DNA of 64,000 nt. It comes from Sulfurisoma sediminicola (GTDB taxonomy: Bacteria; Pseudomonadota; Gammaproteobacteria; Burkholderiales; Rhodocyclaceae). Positions within the stretch are counted from its first letter, which is position 1; the number at the start of each line of letters is the position of its first letter. Location of the stretch: contig NZ_BHVV01000001.1 of NCBI RefSeq assembly GCF_003865015.1, forward strand, positions 310,001 through 374,000, given 5' to 3'. Positions 11,730-23,566 of this stretch are shown here, in pieces. The notes under the pieces were generated by a model. The model was not told the origin of the DNA, searched no databases, and saw nothing but the letters and a program-made list of their open reading frames with translations. The translations under genes were made by a program, and so were the position numbers.

Positions 11730-12698
11730 GACGCATCACCCGAGCGAAGCGAGCAATCGCGCTTCCCCCCGCGAGGGGGGAACGAGGGGAGCGGGCAACA
11801 ATTCCCCCCCGAGGGAGGCGCGGCCTCCCCCACGATGCGAACCTCGCGAACCAATTCGATCCCGAACATTTCCTTCACGCGCGCTTGAACCTGGCCAATA
11901 AGCGTTTCTATCGCGCCGGCACTGGCCGCGCCGTCCGGATTAACGACGAAATTCGCATGCTTTTCGGACACCCGCGCGCCGCCGATCGCGCATCCCTTGA
12001 GGCCGGCCGCTTCGATCAGCCGCGCGGCGTGATCGCCGGGCGGATTGCGGAACACCGAGCCGGCGTTGGGCAGTTGCAGCGGCTGGGTGGCGATGCGCTT
12101 TTCGAGCAGCTCGGTGATGCGGTTGCGGGAGGCCTTGCCGTCGCCTGCGGGGAAGCGCATCCAGACCGCCGCAAAGACCTCGTCCGTGGCGCTCTTCAGG
12201 CCGACATGGCGGTAGCCGATGGCGAAATCGTCACGGGTGCGCTCGATTAGCTCGCCGCGGCGATCGAGCATCAGCACGCGCTCGACGAAAGCCCATGTCT
12301 CCCCGCCGTAGCAGCCGGCATTCATCGCCAGCGCCCCGCCCATGGTGCCCGGGATGCCCGCGAGGAACTCGGCACCGACCAGGCCGTGATTGGCGGCGAA
12401 GCGCGCGACCTTGGGGCTCGCCACGCCGGCCTCGGCGTAGACGGTGCCGTCGGCTTCGCGACGCAACGCTTTCAATGCGCCGTGGGTGAAGATCACCGTG
12501 CCGTCGAAGCCGCCGTCGCGTACCAGCAGGTTGGAGCCGAGGCCGACGATCATCAGCGGCTCGTCATGGCGCAGCGCCGTGAGGAAGGCCGCGAGGTCGG
12601 CGAGATCCGTCGGCGCATAGGCCCGCGCGGCGGCCCCGCCTGCGCGCCAGGAGACGTGGCCGGCCATCGGCACGTTCTCACGCAGGTCGCCATGCCAC

Positions 12699-12706
<8 letters not shown>
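11726..12706 (-). CDS. murB: UDP-N-acetylenolpyruvoylglucosamine reductase with an unusual C-terminal tail
   Basis: MurB is the FAD/NADPH enzyme that reduces UDP-GlcNAc-enolpyruvate to UDP-MurNAc. The FAD-binding core ([15 protein letters not shown], then [19 protein letters not shown]) and the reductase domain with NAGSVFRNP are intact. I start at the ATG at 12706 (MAEWHGD), which overlaps murC by eight bases. The family normally ends near VREVRIVGE. Here 32 further residues ([13 protein letters not shown] onward) are encoded by a GC-rich inverted repeat before the stop. The ATGA overlap with ddlB is kept. The tail is likely non-functional sequence added by a repeat. Confidence 0.96.
11738..11835. 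repeat. GC-rich hairpin repeat forming the 3' end of murB (copy A)
   Basis: A perfect 8-bp stem TTCCCCCC/GGGGGGAA with a GCGA loop lies at 11763-11782. It is flanked by GAGCGAAGCGAGC and by a second C-run/G-run pair. Similar C-run/hairpin/G-run elements occur at 40093-40160, 47582-47640, 61235-61290 and 61786-61872. Here it lies inside the coding frame. Confidence 0.6.
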
Positions 12707-14083
<1,377 letters not shown>

Positions 14084-14087
<4 letters not shown>

Positions 14088-15148
14088 TTCGCTACCTCCT
14101 TGCAGGCATTCGCTACGGCAGTGGTCGCATCCGGCTTGGCCAGTTCCCGCGCCTTCTCGGCCATCTGCTGCAGCTGGTCGCGGTTCATGTTGCGGATCAG
14201 CGCCAGGGTCTCCGGCGTCAGCTCCGCCTGCGGCAGCAGGATCGCCGCGCCGGCATTGGCGAGAAAGCGCGCATTGCCGGTCTGGTGATCGTCTACCGCG
14301 TGCGGAAAGGGCACAAGGATGCTGGCCACGCCCGCGGCCGCCAGCTCGGCGACGGTCAGCGCGCCGGCGCGGCAGATCACGAGGTCGGCCCAGGCGTAGG
14401 CCGCGGCCATGTCCTCGATGAAAGGCACCAGGCTCGCCGTGACGCCCGCCCGCGCATAGATTTCGCGCAGCGCTTCGACATGCCTTTCACCCGCCTGATG
14501 CATCACCTCGGGCCGCTCGTTTTCCGGCAGCAGGGCCAGCGCCAGCGGCACGGTTTCATTGAGCGCCGCCGCACCGAGGCTGCCGCCGACCACCAGCAGG
14601 TGCAGCGGCTCGCCGCGCGCCGCGCGCTCGCGATAACGCAAAGTCGGCGCCGGCAGCACGGCGATTTCCAGCCGCACGGGATTGCCTACCCACTCACCCT
14701 TCCGCAGCACGGCGGGGAATCCACTGAGGATGCGGTCGGCCACGCCCGCCAGCACCCGGTTGGCGAGCCCCGCCACCGAGTTCTGCTCGTGCAGCACCAG
14801 CGGTGTGCCTTTCAGCGCCGCCATCATGCCGCCGGGAAAGGTGACGAAGCCGCCCATGCCGAGCACGACGTCGGGACGGATGCGCTTGAGCTCCGCCAGC
14901 GCCCGGGCGAAGCCGCGCAGCAGGTTGAACGGCAGCAGCAGCTTGCGCAGGATGCCCTTGCCGCGCAGCGCGGCGAAGCGCACCCAGGCCATCTCGTAGC
15001 CGCGTCCCGGCACCAGCCGCGCCTCCATGCCGTCGGGGTTGCCCATCCAGACCACGCGCCAGCCTTCGCCACGCAGCGCATCGGCGACCGCCAATCCCGG
15101 AAATATGTGCCCGCCGGTACCGCCAGCCATGACGAGGAGCGTCTTCAT
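14084..15148 (-). CDS. murG: UDP-GlcNAc:MurNAc-pentapeptide-lipid GlcNAc transferase
   Basis: MurG converts lipid I to lipid II at the inner leaflet. The 354-aa GT28 protein has the N-terminal loop [14 protein letters not shown], the second G-loop [10 protein letters not shown] and the acceptor region [14 protein letters not shown]. The ATG at 15148 lies just after a duplicated copy of the ftsW tail. The usual ftsW-murG overlap is therefore broken by about 99 bases. Confidence 0.97.
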
Positions 15149-15286
15149 ACCGCGCCACCCCGCATGAGCCGGCGATTTTGGCTACGGCCGGCGCTAAGCG
15201 CCTTAACGTTCGCTTCGCTCACGTTAGCCTCCGCCGAAACAGGCAACTCATGCGGAGCCCCCCCGCATGAGTTGCCTGTTTTCATA
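15149..15286 (-). repeat. duplicated ftsW tail with a 19-bp hairpin between ftsW and murG
   Basis: The last codons of ftsW ([10 protein letters not shown]) are echoed 100 bases later by an out-of-gene copy reading [10 protein letters not shown], which ends exactly at the murG start. About 27 of 36 bases agree. The ftsW stop lies in a perfect 19-bp inverted repeat (AAACAGGCAACTCATGCGG and its complement) with a 7-base loop at about 15239-15283. The intervening DNA has further small palindromes (for example GGCGCTTAGCGCC) and the CGCTTCGCTC motif seen in other intergenic repeats. It looks like a small inserted element. Confidence 0.65.
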
Positions 15287-16426
15287 ATCGACGCGGAGCA
15301 ACACCGCCAGCGCCACGCAGTTGGCGACGATGCCCGAGCCGCCAAAACTCATCAGCGGCAGCGTCAGGCCCTTGGTCGGCAGCAGGCCCGTGTTCACACC
15401 CATGTTGATGAAGGACTGCACCCCGAACCAGATGCCGACGCCCTGCGCGGCGAGACCGGCGAAGACACGATCGAGCATCAGCGACTGGCGACCGATGACG
15501 AAGGCGCGCTGCACCAGCAGCGAGAACATGGCGATGACGGCCAGCACGCCGACGAAGCCGAGTTCCTCGGCGATCACCGCAAGCAGGAAGTCGGTGTGCG
15601 CCTCCGGCAGATAGAACAGCTTCTCGACGCTGGCGCCAAGGCCGACGCCGAACCACTCGCCGCGACCGAAAGCAATCAAGGCATGGGAGAGCTGGTAGCC
15701 CTTGCCGTAGGCGTCCTTCCACGGATCCATGTAGCTGGTGATGCGCTCCAGCCGGTAGGGCGAGGTCAGGATCAGCACGACGAAGGCGACGGCCATGCCG
15801 ACGATCAGAACCGCGAACAGCCGCGCGTTGATGCCGCCCAGAAAGAGTATGCCGAAGGCGATGGAGACGATGACGACGAACGCGCCGAAATCCGGTTCGC
15901 GCAACAGCAGCGCGCCGACCAGCACCATGACCAGGAACATCGGCACGAAGCCGCGGCGGAAAGAGCCCATTTCGGCCAGCTTGCGCGTCGTGTAGTCGGC
16001 GGCATAGAGGACGGCGCAGAGTTTCATCCCTTCGGACGGCTGCAGATTGATCGGGCCCAGCGGCAACCAGCGCTGCGCACCGTTGACCGAGCGTCCGACG
16101 TGGGGAATCAGCACGATGACCAGCAGTACCACCCAGACCGCGAACAGCCAGGGGGCGGCCCGCTGCCAGGTACGCAACGGAACCTGGAAGGCGACCGCGC
16201 CGGCGAAAAGACCGACGGCCAGGAAGACGGCGTGGCGGGTCAGGAAGTAGGTCGCCTGGTTGCCGGTGAAGCGGCTGCCTTCGGCGGTGGCGATCGAGGC
16301 CGAATAGACCATCACCAGGCCGAGCAGCAGCAGGCCCAGCGCCGGCCACAGCAGCAGCGGATCGAGCTCGGCCGGCGCGCCCTGCGCAAGCATCGGTCGG
16401 CGGTTGGAGGTGAAGACGGCACTCAT
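15248..16426 (-). CDS. ftsW: peptidoglycan polymerase FtsW
   Basis: FtsW is a SEDS-family septal glycosyltransferase that works with FtsI. The 392-aa protein is hydrophobic throughout, with about ten membrane helices. It has the SEDS hallmarks ([17 protein letters not shown], then RNG-region equivalents) and the terminal signature [11 protein letters not shown]. The ATG at 16426 overlaps the murD stop. Its last residues (MRGGSA) and stop are part of a 19-bp hairpin, with a second copy of the tail beside murG, so the 3' end has probably been rewritten. Confidence 0.96.
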   Translation of the reverse strand: MSAVFTSNRRPMLAQGAPAELDPLLLWPALGLLLLGLVMVYSASIATAEGSRFTGNQATYFLTRHAVFLAVGLFAGAVAFQVPLRTWQRAAPWLFAVWVVLLVIVLIPHVGRSVNGAQRWLPLGPINLQPSEGMKLCAVLYAADYTTRKLAEMGSFRRGFVPMFLVMVLVGALLLREPDFGAFVVIVSIAFGILFLGGINARLFAVLIVGMAVAFVVLILTSPYRLERITSYMDPWKDAYGKGYQLSHALIAFGRGEWFGVGLGASVEKLFYLPEAHTDFLLAVIAEELGFVGVLAVIAMFSLLVQRAFVIGRQSLMLDRVFAGLAAQGVGIWFGVQSFINMGVNTGLLPTKGLTLPLMSFGGSGIVANCVALAVLLRVDYENRQLMRGGSA

Positions 16427-17811
16427 TGCTGCGCGAGTCCCTGAACCGCCGCGACGAACACCTGGGCGCGGTGCTCGTAGTTGCGGAACATGTCGAAGCT
16501 GGCGCAGGCCGGCGACAGCAGCACGGCGTCGCCGGCCCACGCGGCTCGCGCGGCGACGCGCACGGCGTCCGCCATGTCCGCCGCGGTCTGCACCGGCACG
16601 CCGCAGCCGGCGATCGCCGCGGCGATCGCCGGTCCGTCGCGGCCGATCAGCACGACGGCGCGGCCGTGGCGGGCGATGGCCGGCTTGAGCGGCGAAAAAT
16701 CCTGGCCCTTGCCGTCGCCGCCGAGTATCACCACGACCTTGCGCTGCAGTCCTTCGAGCGCGGCGACGGTGGCGCCGACGTTGGTGCCTTTGGAATCGTC
16801 GAACCAGGTCACGCCGCAGAGTTCGGCAACGCGCTCGACGCGGTGCGGCAGGCCGCGAAACTCGCGCAGCCCCGGCAACAGCGCCTCCGCGTCGAGACTG
16901 TCATGGGCATCGATGGCCGCGCACAGCGCCAGCGCGGCCATGGCATTGGCGGCATTGTGCAGGCCGCTGAGCGGCAGCTGCGACACCGGCAGCAGGAACG
17001 TGTCGCCCTGCACTATCCACGGCTCGCCCCTGTTGTCGCGCAGGCCGAAGTCGGCGGCATCGCCGGGCGCGTCGAGGCCGAAGGTGATCAACCGCCGGCC
17101 CGGAATCGCCATGCGCTTGACTCGCTCGTCCTGCCGGTTGAGCACCTGCACGCCGCGACCCTCGAAGATGCGTGCCTTGGCCGCGGCGTAGTCGTCGAGA
17201 TCGACGTAGCGGTCCAGATGGTCGTCGGAAATGTTGAGCACCGTCGCAGCTTCGGCATCGAGCGTCTCCAGCGTCTCGAGCTGGAAGCTCGACAGTTCGA
17301 GCACCCAGACCTCCGGCAGCGTGCCCGCGTCCTGACAGGCCATCAGCGCGGTCAGCGCCGCGGGCGAGATGTTGCCGGCCACGCCCGTGACCTTGCCGGC
17401 GCCACGGCAGAGATGACCAGTAAGCGCGGTGGTGGTGGTCTTGCCATTGGTGCCGGTGATGGCGATCACCCTTGTCCTTTCGCGCACGCCGAGGAGGCGC
17501 AGACCCTGGGCGAACAGCCCGATTTCTCCGATCACCGGCACACCCTGCGCCCGCGCGTGGGTCAGCAGCGGCAGGCCGGGCGAGAGTCCGGGCGACAGCG
17601 CGACGAGATCGATGCCGTCGAGCAGCCTCCTGTCGAACTCGCCCGGGCAAAAGTCGGCGTTGGCGAGACGGCGTTTTAGTTCGTCGAGGTAGGGCGGCGC
17701 AGCGCGGGTATCGGCTACGCGCACGCTCGCGCCGTTCCTGGCGCACCACTGCGCCATCGCCAGCCCCGATTCGCCGAGGCCCAGAACGAGAACGTGCTTG
17801 CCGGTCAGCAT
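16423..17811 (-). CDS. murD: UDP-N-acetylmuramoylalanine--D-glutamate ligase
   Basis: MurD adds D-glutamate to UDP-MurNAc-L-Ala. The 462-aa protein begins [16 protein letters not shown], and has the ATP loop [10 protein letters not shown], the [10 protein letters not shown] motif and the [11 protein letters not shown] motif of Mur ligases. I start at the ATG at 17811, one base into the mraY stop (TGATG). The longer in-frame upstream ORF lies over mraY and is a shadow. Confidence 0.98.
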   Translation of the reverse strand: MLTGKHVLVLGLGESGLAMAQWCARNGASVRVADTRAAPPYLDELKRRLANADFCPGEFDRRLLDGIDLVALSPGLSPGLPLLTHARAQGVPVIGEIGLFAQGLRLLGVRERTRVIAITGTNGKTTTTALTGHLCRGAGKVTGVAGNISPAALTALMACQDAGTLPEVWVLELSSFQLETLETLDAEAATVLNISDDHLDRYVDLDDYAAAKARIFEGRGVQVLNRQDERVKRMAIPGRRLITFGLDAPGDAADFGLRDNRGEPWIVQGDTFLLPVSQLPLSGLHNAANAMAALALCAAIDAHDSLDAEALLPGLREFRGLPHRVERVAELCGVTWFDDSKGTNVGATVAALEGLQRKVVVILGGDGKGQDFSPLKPAIARHGRAVVLIGRDGPAIAAAIAGCGVPVQTAADMADAVRVAARAAWAGDAVLLSPACASFDMFRNYEHRAQVFVAAVQGLAQQ

Positions 17812-18980
17812 CAGCGGATCTTCAGGGTGGACAAACCGAACAGCACCAGCAGGATGGTGATGATCCAGAAACGCACCACGACCTGCGTTTCCTTCCAGCC
17901 GGTCTGCTCGAAGTGATGGTGCAGCGGCGCCATCAGCAGGATGCGCTGGCCGACGCCGTAGCGCCTCTTGGTGTATTTGAACCAGCCGACCTGCAGCATC
18001 ACCGACACCGTTTCGGCGACGAAGACGCCGCCCATGATGAAGAAGACGATTTCCTGGCGCGCGATCACCGCCACGGTGCCGAGCGCCGCGCCCAGCGCCA
18101 GCGCGCCGACGTCGCCCATGAAGACCTCGGCCGGATAGGCGTTGAACCAGAGAAAGCCCAGTCCGGCGCCGGCCAGCGCACCGCAGAACACCGTGAGCTC
18201 GCCGGCGCCCGGGATGTAGGGCAGCAGCAGGTACTTGGAAAATCCGGCGTGGCCGGCGACGTAGGCGAAGATGCCCAGCGCCGCGCCCACCATCACCGTC
18301 GGCATGATGGCCAGGCCGTCGAGACCGTCGGTGAGGTTGACCGCGTTGCTGCTGCCGACGATGACGAGGTAGGTCAGCACGATGAAACCGAAGACGCCGA
18401 GCGGATAGGTGACGCTCTTGAAGAAGGGCAGGATGAGGTCCGCCTTCGCCGGCAGCTCGAGGGTGAAGCCGCTGGCCACCCACTGGATGAACAGTTCGAC
18501 CACCTTCTCGTTGTTCGGCGCCGAGATCGAGAAGGCGATGTAGATGGCGGCGACGACGCCGATCAGCGACTGCCAGAAGAACTTCGCCCTCGCCGACAGC
18601 CCCTTCGGATTCCGATAGACCACCTTGCGCCAGTCATCGACCCAGCCGACCGCGCCATAACCCAGGGTGACGATCAGCACGATCCAGACGAAGCGGTTGG
18701 AAAGGTCGGCCCACAGCAGCGTGGCGACGCCGAGCGAGATCAGGATCAGCGCGCCGCCCATGGTTGGCGTGCCGGCCTTGACCAGGTGGGTCTGCGGACC
18801 GTCGTCGCGCACCGATTGTCCAATTTTCTTCGCCGTGAGCCAGCGGATCACCGCCGGGCCGGCGACGAAGGAGATGGTCAGCGCCGTCATCGTCGCCAGC
18901 ACGGCGCGCAGCGTGATGTAGCTGAAGACGTTGAAGGCGCGGATGTCCTGGGCGAGCCACTGGAACAACTCAAGCAGCAT
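17811..18980 (-). CDS. mraY: phospho-N-acetylmuramoyl-pentapeptide transferase
   Basis: MraY transfers phospho-MurNAc-pentapeptide to undecaprenyl phosphate, making lipid I. The 389-aa membrane protein has about ten helices. It shows the family motifs PTMGG with [11 protein letters not shown], the catalytic Asp pair in GWVDDWRKV, the [10 protein letters not shown] motif and the histidine-rich PLHHHFE. It overlaps murF by 11 bases and murD by one. Confidence 0.98.
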   Translation of the reverse strand: MLLELFQWLAQDIRAFNVFSYITLRAVLATMTALTISFVAGPAVIRWLTAKKIGQSVRDDGPQTHLVKAGTPTMGGALILISLGVATLLWADLSNRFVWIVLIVTLGYGAVGWVDDWRKVVYRNPKGLSARAKFFWQSLIGVVAAIYIAFSISAPNNEKVVELFIQWVASGFTLELPAKADLILPFFKSVTYPLGVFGFIVLTYLVIVGSSNAVNLTDGLDGLAIMPTVMVGAALGIFAYVAGHAGFSKYLLLPYIPGAGELTVFCGALAGAGLGFLWFNAYPAEVFMGDVGALALGAALGTVAVIARQEIVFFIMGGVFVAETVSVMLQVGWFKYTKRRYGVGQRILLMAPLHHHFEQTGWKETQVVVRFWIITILLVLFGLSTLKIR

Positions 18981-20334
18981 GCTGTTTCTCCTCGATGGCC
19001 TCGACCACGCGCTCCATGCGCATGAAGCGCGAACCCTTCACCAGTACGGTCACGTCGGCGGCCAGCTCGGGCTTGAGGGCATCGACCAACGCCTCGACGC
19101 CGCCGAAATGGCGCGCGCCGTCGCCGAAGTTGTGCGCGGCGTCGGCCGCGAGCGTGCCGAGGGCGAACAACCGCTCGATGCCGCGGCTCTTGGCATGGCC
19201 GCCGATCTCGTCGTGGAACTGCGCCGCCGCCTCGCCGACCTCGCCCATGTCGCCCATCACCAGGATGCGCCTGCCCGGCACGCCCGCCAGCACGTCGATC
19301 GCGGCGCGCATCGAGTCTGGATTGGCGTTGTAGCTGTCGTCGATCACCGTCGCGCCATTGAGCCCGGCGCGGCGCTGCAGGCGCCCCTTGACGCCGGCGT
19401 AGCCGGCCACCCCCGCGGCGACGACATCGAGCGGCACGCCGGCGGCGAGACAGGCCGCGGCGGCGGCGACGGCATTGCGCGCATTGTGTTCGCCCGGAAC
19501 CGCAAGCTCGACCTGCACCGTGCCTGCCGCCGTCGTCAGTTCGAGCCCCCCACCGAAGCCGCGTTGCCGCCAGATGCCGCGGACGTCGGCCGCCGCCGTC
19601 AGGCCGAAGGTGCTGACGGTCCGCCCGCTGCAGAGCTCCCGCCACAGCGGCGCATGCGGGTCGTCGGCGTTGATCACGGCGACGCCGTCCGCCCCGAGCC
19701 CTTCGAAGATCTCGCCCTTGGCGCGAGCGACCGCGGTCAAGGTGCCGAGCCCCTCGAGATGGGCGCGCTGGGCATTGTTGACCAGCGCCACCGTGGGCCG
19801 CGCCAGGTGCGCCAGGTAACGGATCTCGCCCGGGTGATTCATGCCCATTTCGATCACCGCCGCGCGGTGCTCGGGACGCAGCCGCAGCAGGGTCAGCGGC
19901 AGGCCGATGTCGTTGTTGAGGTTGCCCCGGGTCGCCAGAACGGCGCCATCGCCAAACTTGCGGCGCAGGATCGCCGCGCACATTTCCTTGACCGTGGTCT
20001 TGCCGTTGCTGCCGGTGATGCCGAGCAGCGGAATCGGGAACCGCGCGCGCCATCCCGCCGCGAGCTGGCCCAGCGCCTCGCGGGTGTCGAGGACCGGAAT
20101 CAGCGGCAGGTCGGCATTCGCTTTGGCGAACTCGCGGCTCACCAGCGCGCCGGCCGCACCCTTGGCGATGGCTTCGACCACATGATCGTGGCCGTCGAAT
20201 CGCTCGCCTTTGAGTGCGACGAAGAGCATGCCGGGCGTCACCTCGCGCGAATCGGTGCCGACCGCGAGGATTTCCGCGTCGTCCCCCTGATGGGGCACGC
20301 CGATCGAGGCTGCCGCTGCGGACAGTCGCATCAT
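18970..20334 (-). CDS. murF: UDP-N-acetylmuramoyl-tripeptide--D-alanyl-D-alanine ligase
   Basis: MurF adds D-Ala-D-Ala (from DdlB) to complete the pentapeptide. The 454-aa protein has an N-terminal substrate domain ([20 protein letters not shown]), the ATP loop [14 protein letters not shown] and the motif [11 protein letters not shown]. The start at 20334 gives two successive ATG codons, and the first overlaps the murE stop (ATGA). Confidence 0.98.
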   Translation of the reverse strand: MMRLSAAAASIGVPHQGDDAEILAVGTDSREVTPGMLFVALKGERFDGHDHVVEAIAKGAAGALVSREFAKANADLPLIPVLDTREALGQLAAGWRARFPIPLLGITGSNGKTTVKEMCAAILRRKFGDGAVLATRGNLNNDIGLPLTLLRLRPEHRAAVIEMGMNHPGEIRYLAHLARPTVALVNNAQRAHLEGLGTLTAVARAKGEIFEGLGADGVAVINADDPHAPLWRELCSGRTVSTFGLTAAADVRGIWRQRGFGGGLELTTAAGTVQVELAVPGEHNARNAVAAAAACLAAGVPLDVVAAGVAGYAGVKGRLQRRAGLNGATVIDDSYNANPDSMRAAIDVLAGVPGRRILVMGDMGEVGEAAAQFHDEIGGHAKSRGIERLFALGTLAADAAHNFGDGARHFGGVEALVDALKPELAADVTVLVKGSRFMRMERVVEAIEEKQHAA

Positions 20335-21857
20335 GGCCGCTCTCCCGCGCCGGCATGCCGTGCCGCCAGCGCCGACTGCGCCGTGGCGAGATCGGAGAAA
20401 GGATGGCGCACGCCGGCGATCTCCTGGTACGGTTCGTGCCCCTTGCCGGCAAGGAGGATCACGTCGCGCGGGTCGGCTTCCCGCACCACACTCGCGATGG
20501 CTGCGGCGCGGTCGGCTTCGATCTCCGGCAATACCTTCATGCCGGCGATGATCGCGGCGATGATCGCCTGCGGCTCCTCGCTGCGCGGGTTGTCGCTGGT
20601 GACGATGGCGCGGTCGGCCAGCCGCTCCGCGATGGCCCCCATCTGCGGACGCTTGCCGGCATCGCGGTCGCCGCCGCAGCCGAAGACGCAGGCGAGGCGA
20701 CCGCCGCGGGCCTGGGCCGTCTCGCGCAGCGTCGCCAGCGCCTTTTCCAGGGCGTCGGGCGAGTGGGCGTAATCGACCACCACCAGAGGTTCATGTACCC
20801 CGCCGACGGCCTGCATGCGCCCTGGCGGCGGCCGCAGCCGGGGCAGGACCGCGGCGATATCGGCGAGCTTCTCGTCGCCCGCGAGCAGCGCGCCGATCAC
20901 GGCCAGCAGGTTGGCGGCATTGAAGCGCCCGACCAGCGGCGCGGCGCAGTGCGCACCGTCGAGGTCGAAGGCGATGCCCGTCGCGGTCATCGCGAAATTG
21001 CGGGCCGCCAGCACCTCGTCGGCGCCGCTGCGGTCTTCGAGGGTGTAGCCGATGGTGCGCACGCGACCGCGCAGCCGCGCTGCCAGCTCGCGGCCGAAGG
21101 AGTCGTCGAGATTGATCACTGCCGCGCCGAGGCCTGCCGTTTCGAACAGCTTCGCCTTGGCCGCGCCATAGGCCTCCATGCTGCCGTGGTATTCGAGATG
21201 GTCGCGGGTAAGGTTGGTGAACACCGCGACGTCGAAATTCACGCCATTGACCCGACCCTGGTCGAGTCCGATCGAGGACACCTCCATGGCGCAGGCGACG
21301 GCGCCCTGCTCGAGATAGCCGGCCAGCGCGCGGTGCAGGGAAATCGCGTCGGGCGTGGTGTTGGCGCTCTCGGCCAGTGCCGGGGGAAAGCCGTTGCCGA
21401 GGGTGCCGATCACCGCGCACTTGCAGTCCCATGCGTTCATGGCCTGGGCGATCCACTGCGACACCGACGTCTTCCCGTTCGTGCCGGTGACGCCGGCCAG
21501 CCACAGCCGCTCGGACGGGCGGCCATAGACGATATGGGCGATGTCGCCCGAGAACCGCGCGAGTTCGGCGACCTCCAGCATCACCGTGCCGCTGGCGCGC
21601 CCCGAAGGTGCCGCGAAGCAAATCCCCTTGCGGGAAAGCGCCCTTGGGGTACCGACTTTTCCGCCGGGCTCGTACAGCACCGCCGCCGCGCCGTTGGCGA
21701 TCGCGGCGTCGATGTAGTCGCGTCCGTCGACGCGATGGCCGGGCATGGCGACGAAGACGTCGCCGCGGCCCACCGCGCGCGAGTCGGCGCAGAGATTCTT
21801 CACCCTGATGCCGCGACGCTCGAGTTCGGCGATCACGCCCATGGCCTCGCCGCTCAT
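20331..21857 (-). CDS. murE: UDP-MurNAc-tripeptide synthetase (meso-DAP type) carrying an in-frame inserted repeat
   Basis: MurE adds the third stem residue. The DNPRSEEP motif predicts meso-diaminopimelate. The ATP loop GVTGTNGKTS is at about residues 123-131, and the 508-aa length is slightly long. Between LYEPGG and GTVMLEVAEL the N-terminal domain carries an extra KVGTPRALSRKGICFAAPSG segment (residues 67-86). Typical homologues have a shorter linker there. The same DNA repeat sits in frame in ribD at 60991. The insertion is before the catalytic domain, so activity is probably kept. The ATG at 21857 overlaps the ftsI stop. Confidence 0.97.
   Translation of the reverse strand: MSGEAMGVIAELERRGIRVKNLCADSRAVGRGDVFVAMPGHRVDGRDYIDAAIANGAAAVLYEPGGKVGTPRALSRKGICFAAPSGRASGTVMLEVAELARFSGDIAHIVYGRPSERLWLAGVTGTNGKTSVSQWIAQAMNAWDCKCAVIGTLGNGFPPALAESANTTPDAISLHRALAGYLEQGAVACAMEVSSIGLDQGRVNGVNFDVAVFTNLTRDHLEYHGSMEAYGAAKAKLFETAGLGAAVINLDDSFGRELAARLRGRVRTIGYTLEDRSGADEVLAARNFAMTATGIAFDLDGAHCAAPLVGRFNAANLLAVIGALLAGDEKLADIAAVLPRLRPPPGRMQAVGGVHEPLVVVDYAHSPDALEKALATLRETAQARGGRLACVFGCGGDRDAGKRPQMGAIAERLADRAIVTSDNPRSEEPQAIIAAIIAGMKVLPEIEADRAAAIASVVREADPRDVILLAGKGHEPYQEIAGVRHPFSDLATAQSALAARHAGAGERP
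21597..21662 (-). repeat. in-frame inserted repeat in murE, long form
   Basis: On the coding strand it encodes KVGTPRAL, then SRKGICFAA, then PSGRASGT. It shares the ends GTCGGTACCCCAAGGGCGCT and CTTCGGGGCGC with the shorter copy in ribD (60991-61029), differing by one 27-base (nine-codon) internal block. Both copies are in the same strand and reading frame relative to their host genes. Confidence 0.75.
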
Positions 21858-23566
21858 CTCGCCGCCGCCACCTGCAGCGGCTTCAGCGGCGCATCCGGCG
21901 CGACGCCCAGGGTGCGCAGGCCGCCGGCCATCACCTGGGCGAACACCGGTGCCGCGACGTCGCCGCCGTAATACGCCTTGCCGCCCGGCTCGTCGATCAT
22001 CACCGCGACGATCAGGCGCGGATCCGATGCCGGGGCGAAGCCGACGAAGGACGAAACATACTTGTTCGCATAGACGCCGCCATCGACCTTGTGCGCCGTG
22101 CCGGTCTTGCCGGCGACGCGGTAGCCGGCGATCTGCGCCTTCGGCGCCGTGCCGCCCGCTTGCACGGCGAGTTCGAGCATGGCGCGCACCTCGCGGGCGG
22201 TCTTCGCGGAAAAGACGTTCTGCCCGCTGCCGGCCGCGCCCGCGGTGCGAGTCAGTGACAGCGGCAGCAGATCGCCGTCGCGGGCGAAGGCGAGGTAGGC
22301 ACGCGCCAGCTGGATCAAGGTCACCGCAATGCCGTGGCCGTAGGACATCGTCGCCTGCTCGATCGGACGCCACGACTTCGCCGGCCGCAACCTGCCGCCG
22401 ACCTCTCCGGGGAAGCCGAGCTTGAGGGGGTGGCCGAATCCGACCGCATCGAACATCGACCACATCTCGCCGGGAGGAAACGTCAGCGCTATTTTGGAGA
22501 TGCCGACGTTGGAGGACTTCTGGATCACCTCGGCGACGGTGAGCACTCCGTGCGGGTGGGCGTCGGAGATCGTCGCCGTGCCGATGGTGAGTCGGCCCGG
22601 CGCGGTCTGCACGGGCGTGTCGGAGCGAAACTTGCCCTTCTCCAGCGCCAGCGCGGCGGTGAAGGGCTTCATGGTCGAGCCGGGCTCGAAGGTGTCGGTG
22701 AAGGCGCGGTTCCTGAGCTGCGCCCCGGCGAGCTTGACCCGGTTGTTGGGGTTGTAGGTGGGCAGATTGGCCAGCGCCAGCACCTCGCCGCTCTTGGCGT
22801 CGAGCACGACGATGCCGCCCGCCTTGGCCCTGTTGTCTTCGATGGCCTGCTTGAGGTACGAGAAGGCCAGGTACTGGATCTTGCCATCGAGCGCGAGAGT
22901 GACATCGCGCCCCTCGACCGGTGCCTTGATGCTCTCGACGTCTTCGACGATCTGCCCGCGGCGGTCCTTGATGACCCGGCGTGAGCCCGGCTGGCCGCTG
23001 AGCTGTGCGTTCAGCGCAAGCTCCACGCCTTCCTGCCCGGCATCCTCGACGCCAGTGAAGCCGACGACGTGCGCCGTGACGTCGCCGACCGGATAGTAGC
23101 GGCGATATTCGCGCTGGGCATGAATGCCGGGAAGTTGCAGCGCGGCGATGCGATCGGCCTGGTCCGGGGGAATCTGCCGCTTGAGAAAGACGAAGTCCTT
23201 CTCCGCACCCAGCTTGCGATTGAGCTCGCGCACGTCCATCTCGAGCAGTGCGGCCAGCTGCCGCGACTGAGCCGGGGACAGGCTGGCGTCCTCGGGGATG
23301 GCCCAGATCGATTTCACCGGGACGGATACGGCCAGCACGTCGCCGTGGCGATCGAGGATGCGGCCGCGCGTCGCGGAAATCTCGATGACGCGCTCGTAGC
23401 GCGACTCGCCCTTCTTCTGCAGAAAGTCGTTTTGGATCCCCTGCAGAAAGAGGGAACGAACCACGAGGGCGGCGAAGGCGGAGAGCAGCAGGGCCAGTAC
23501 GACGCGTGCGCGCCACGCCGGCAGCGGCTGCGACAACAGCGGGCTGTGGACGAACTTGAGCCTCAT
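21854..23566 (-). CDS. ftsI: septal peptidoglycan transpeptidase FtsI (PBP3)
   Basis: FtsI cross-links septal peptidoglycan in complex with FtsW. The 570-aa class B penicillin-binding protein has an N-terminal membrane helix (about residues 20-40), a dimerisation domain and the transpeptidase motifs STMK (in PGSTMKPF), SSN and KTGT in order. The start at 23566 (MRLKFVHSP) overlaps the ftsL stop as ATGA. Longer versions of the frame run into ftsL and are not needed. Confidence 0.97.
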   Translation of the reverse strand: MRLKFVHSPLLSQPLPAWRARVVLALLLSAFAALVVRSLFLQGIQNDFLQKKGESRYERVIEISATRGRILDRHGDVLAVSVPVKSIWAIPEDASLSPAQSRQLAALLEMDVRELNRKLGAEKDFVFLKRQIPPDQADRIAALQLPGIHAQREYRRYYPVGDVTAHVVGFTGVEDAGQEGVELALNAQLSGQPGSRRVIKDRRGQIVEDVESIKAPVEGRDVTLALDGKIQYLAFSYLKQAIEDNRAKAGGIVVLDAKSGEVLALANLPTYNPNNRVKLAGAQLRNRAFTDTFEPGSTMKPFTAALALEKGKFRSDTPVQTAPGRLTIGTATISDAHPHGVLTVAEVIQKSSNVGISKIALTFPPGEMWSMFDAVGFGHPLKLGFPGEVGGRLRPAKSWRPIEQATMSYGHGIAVTLIQLARAYLAFARDGDLLPLSLTRTAGAAGSGQNVFSAKTAREVRAMLELAVQAGGTAPKAQIAGYRVAGKTGTAHKVDGGVYANKYVSSFVGFAPASDPRLIVAVMIDEPGGKAYYGGDVAAPVFAQVMAGGLRTLGVAPDAPLKPLQVAAAR

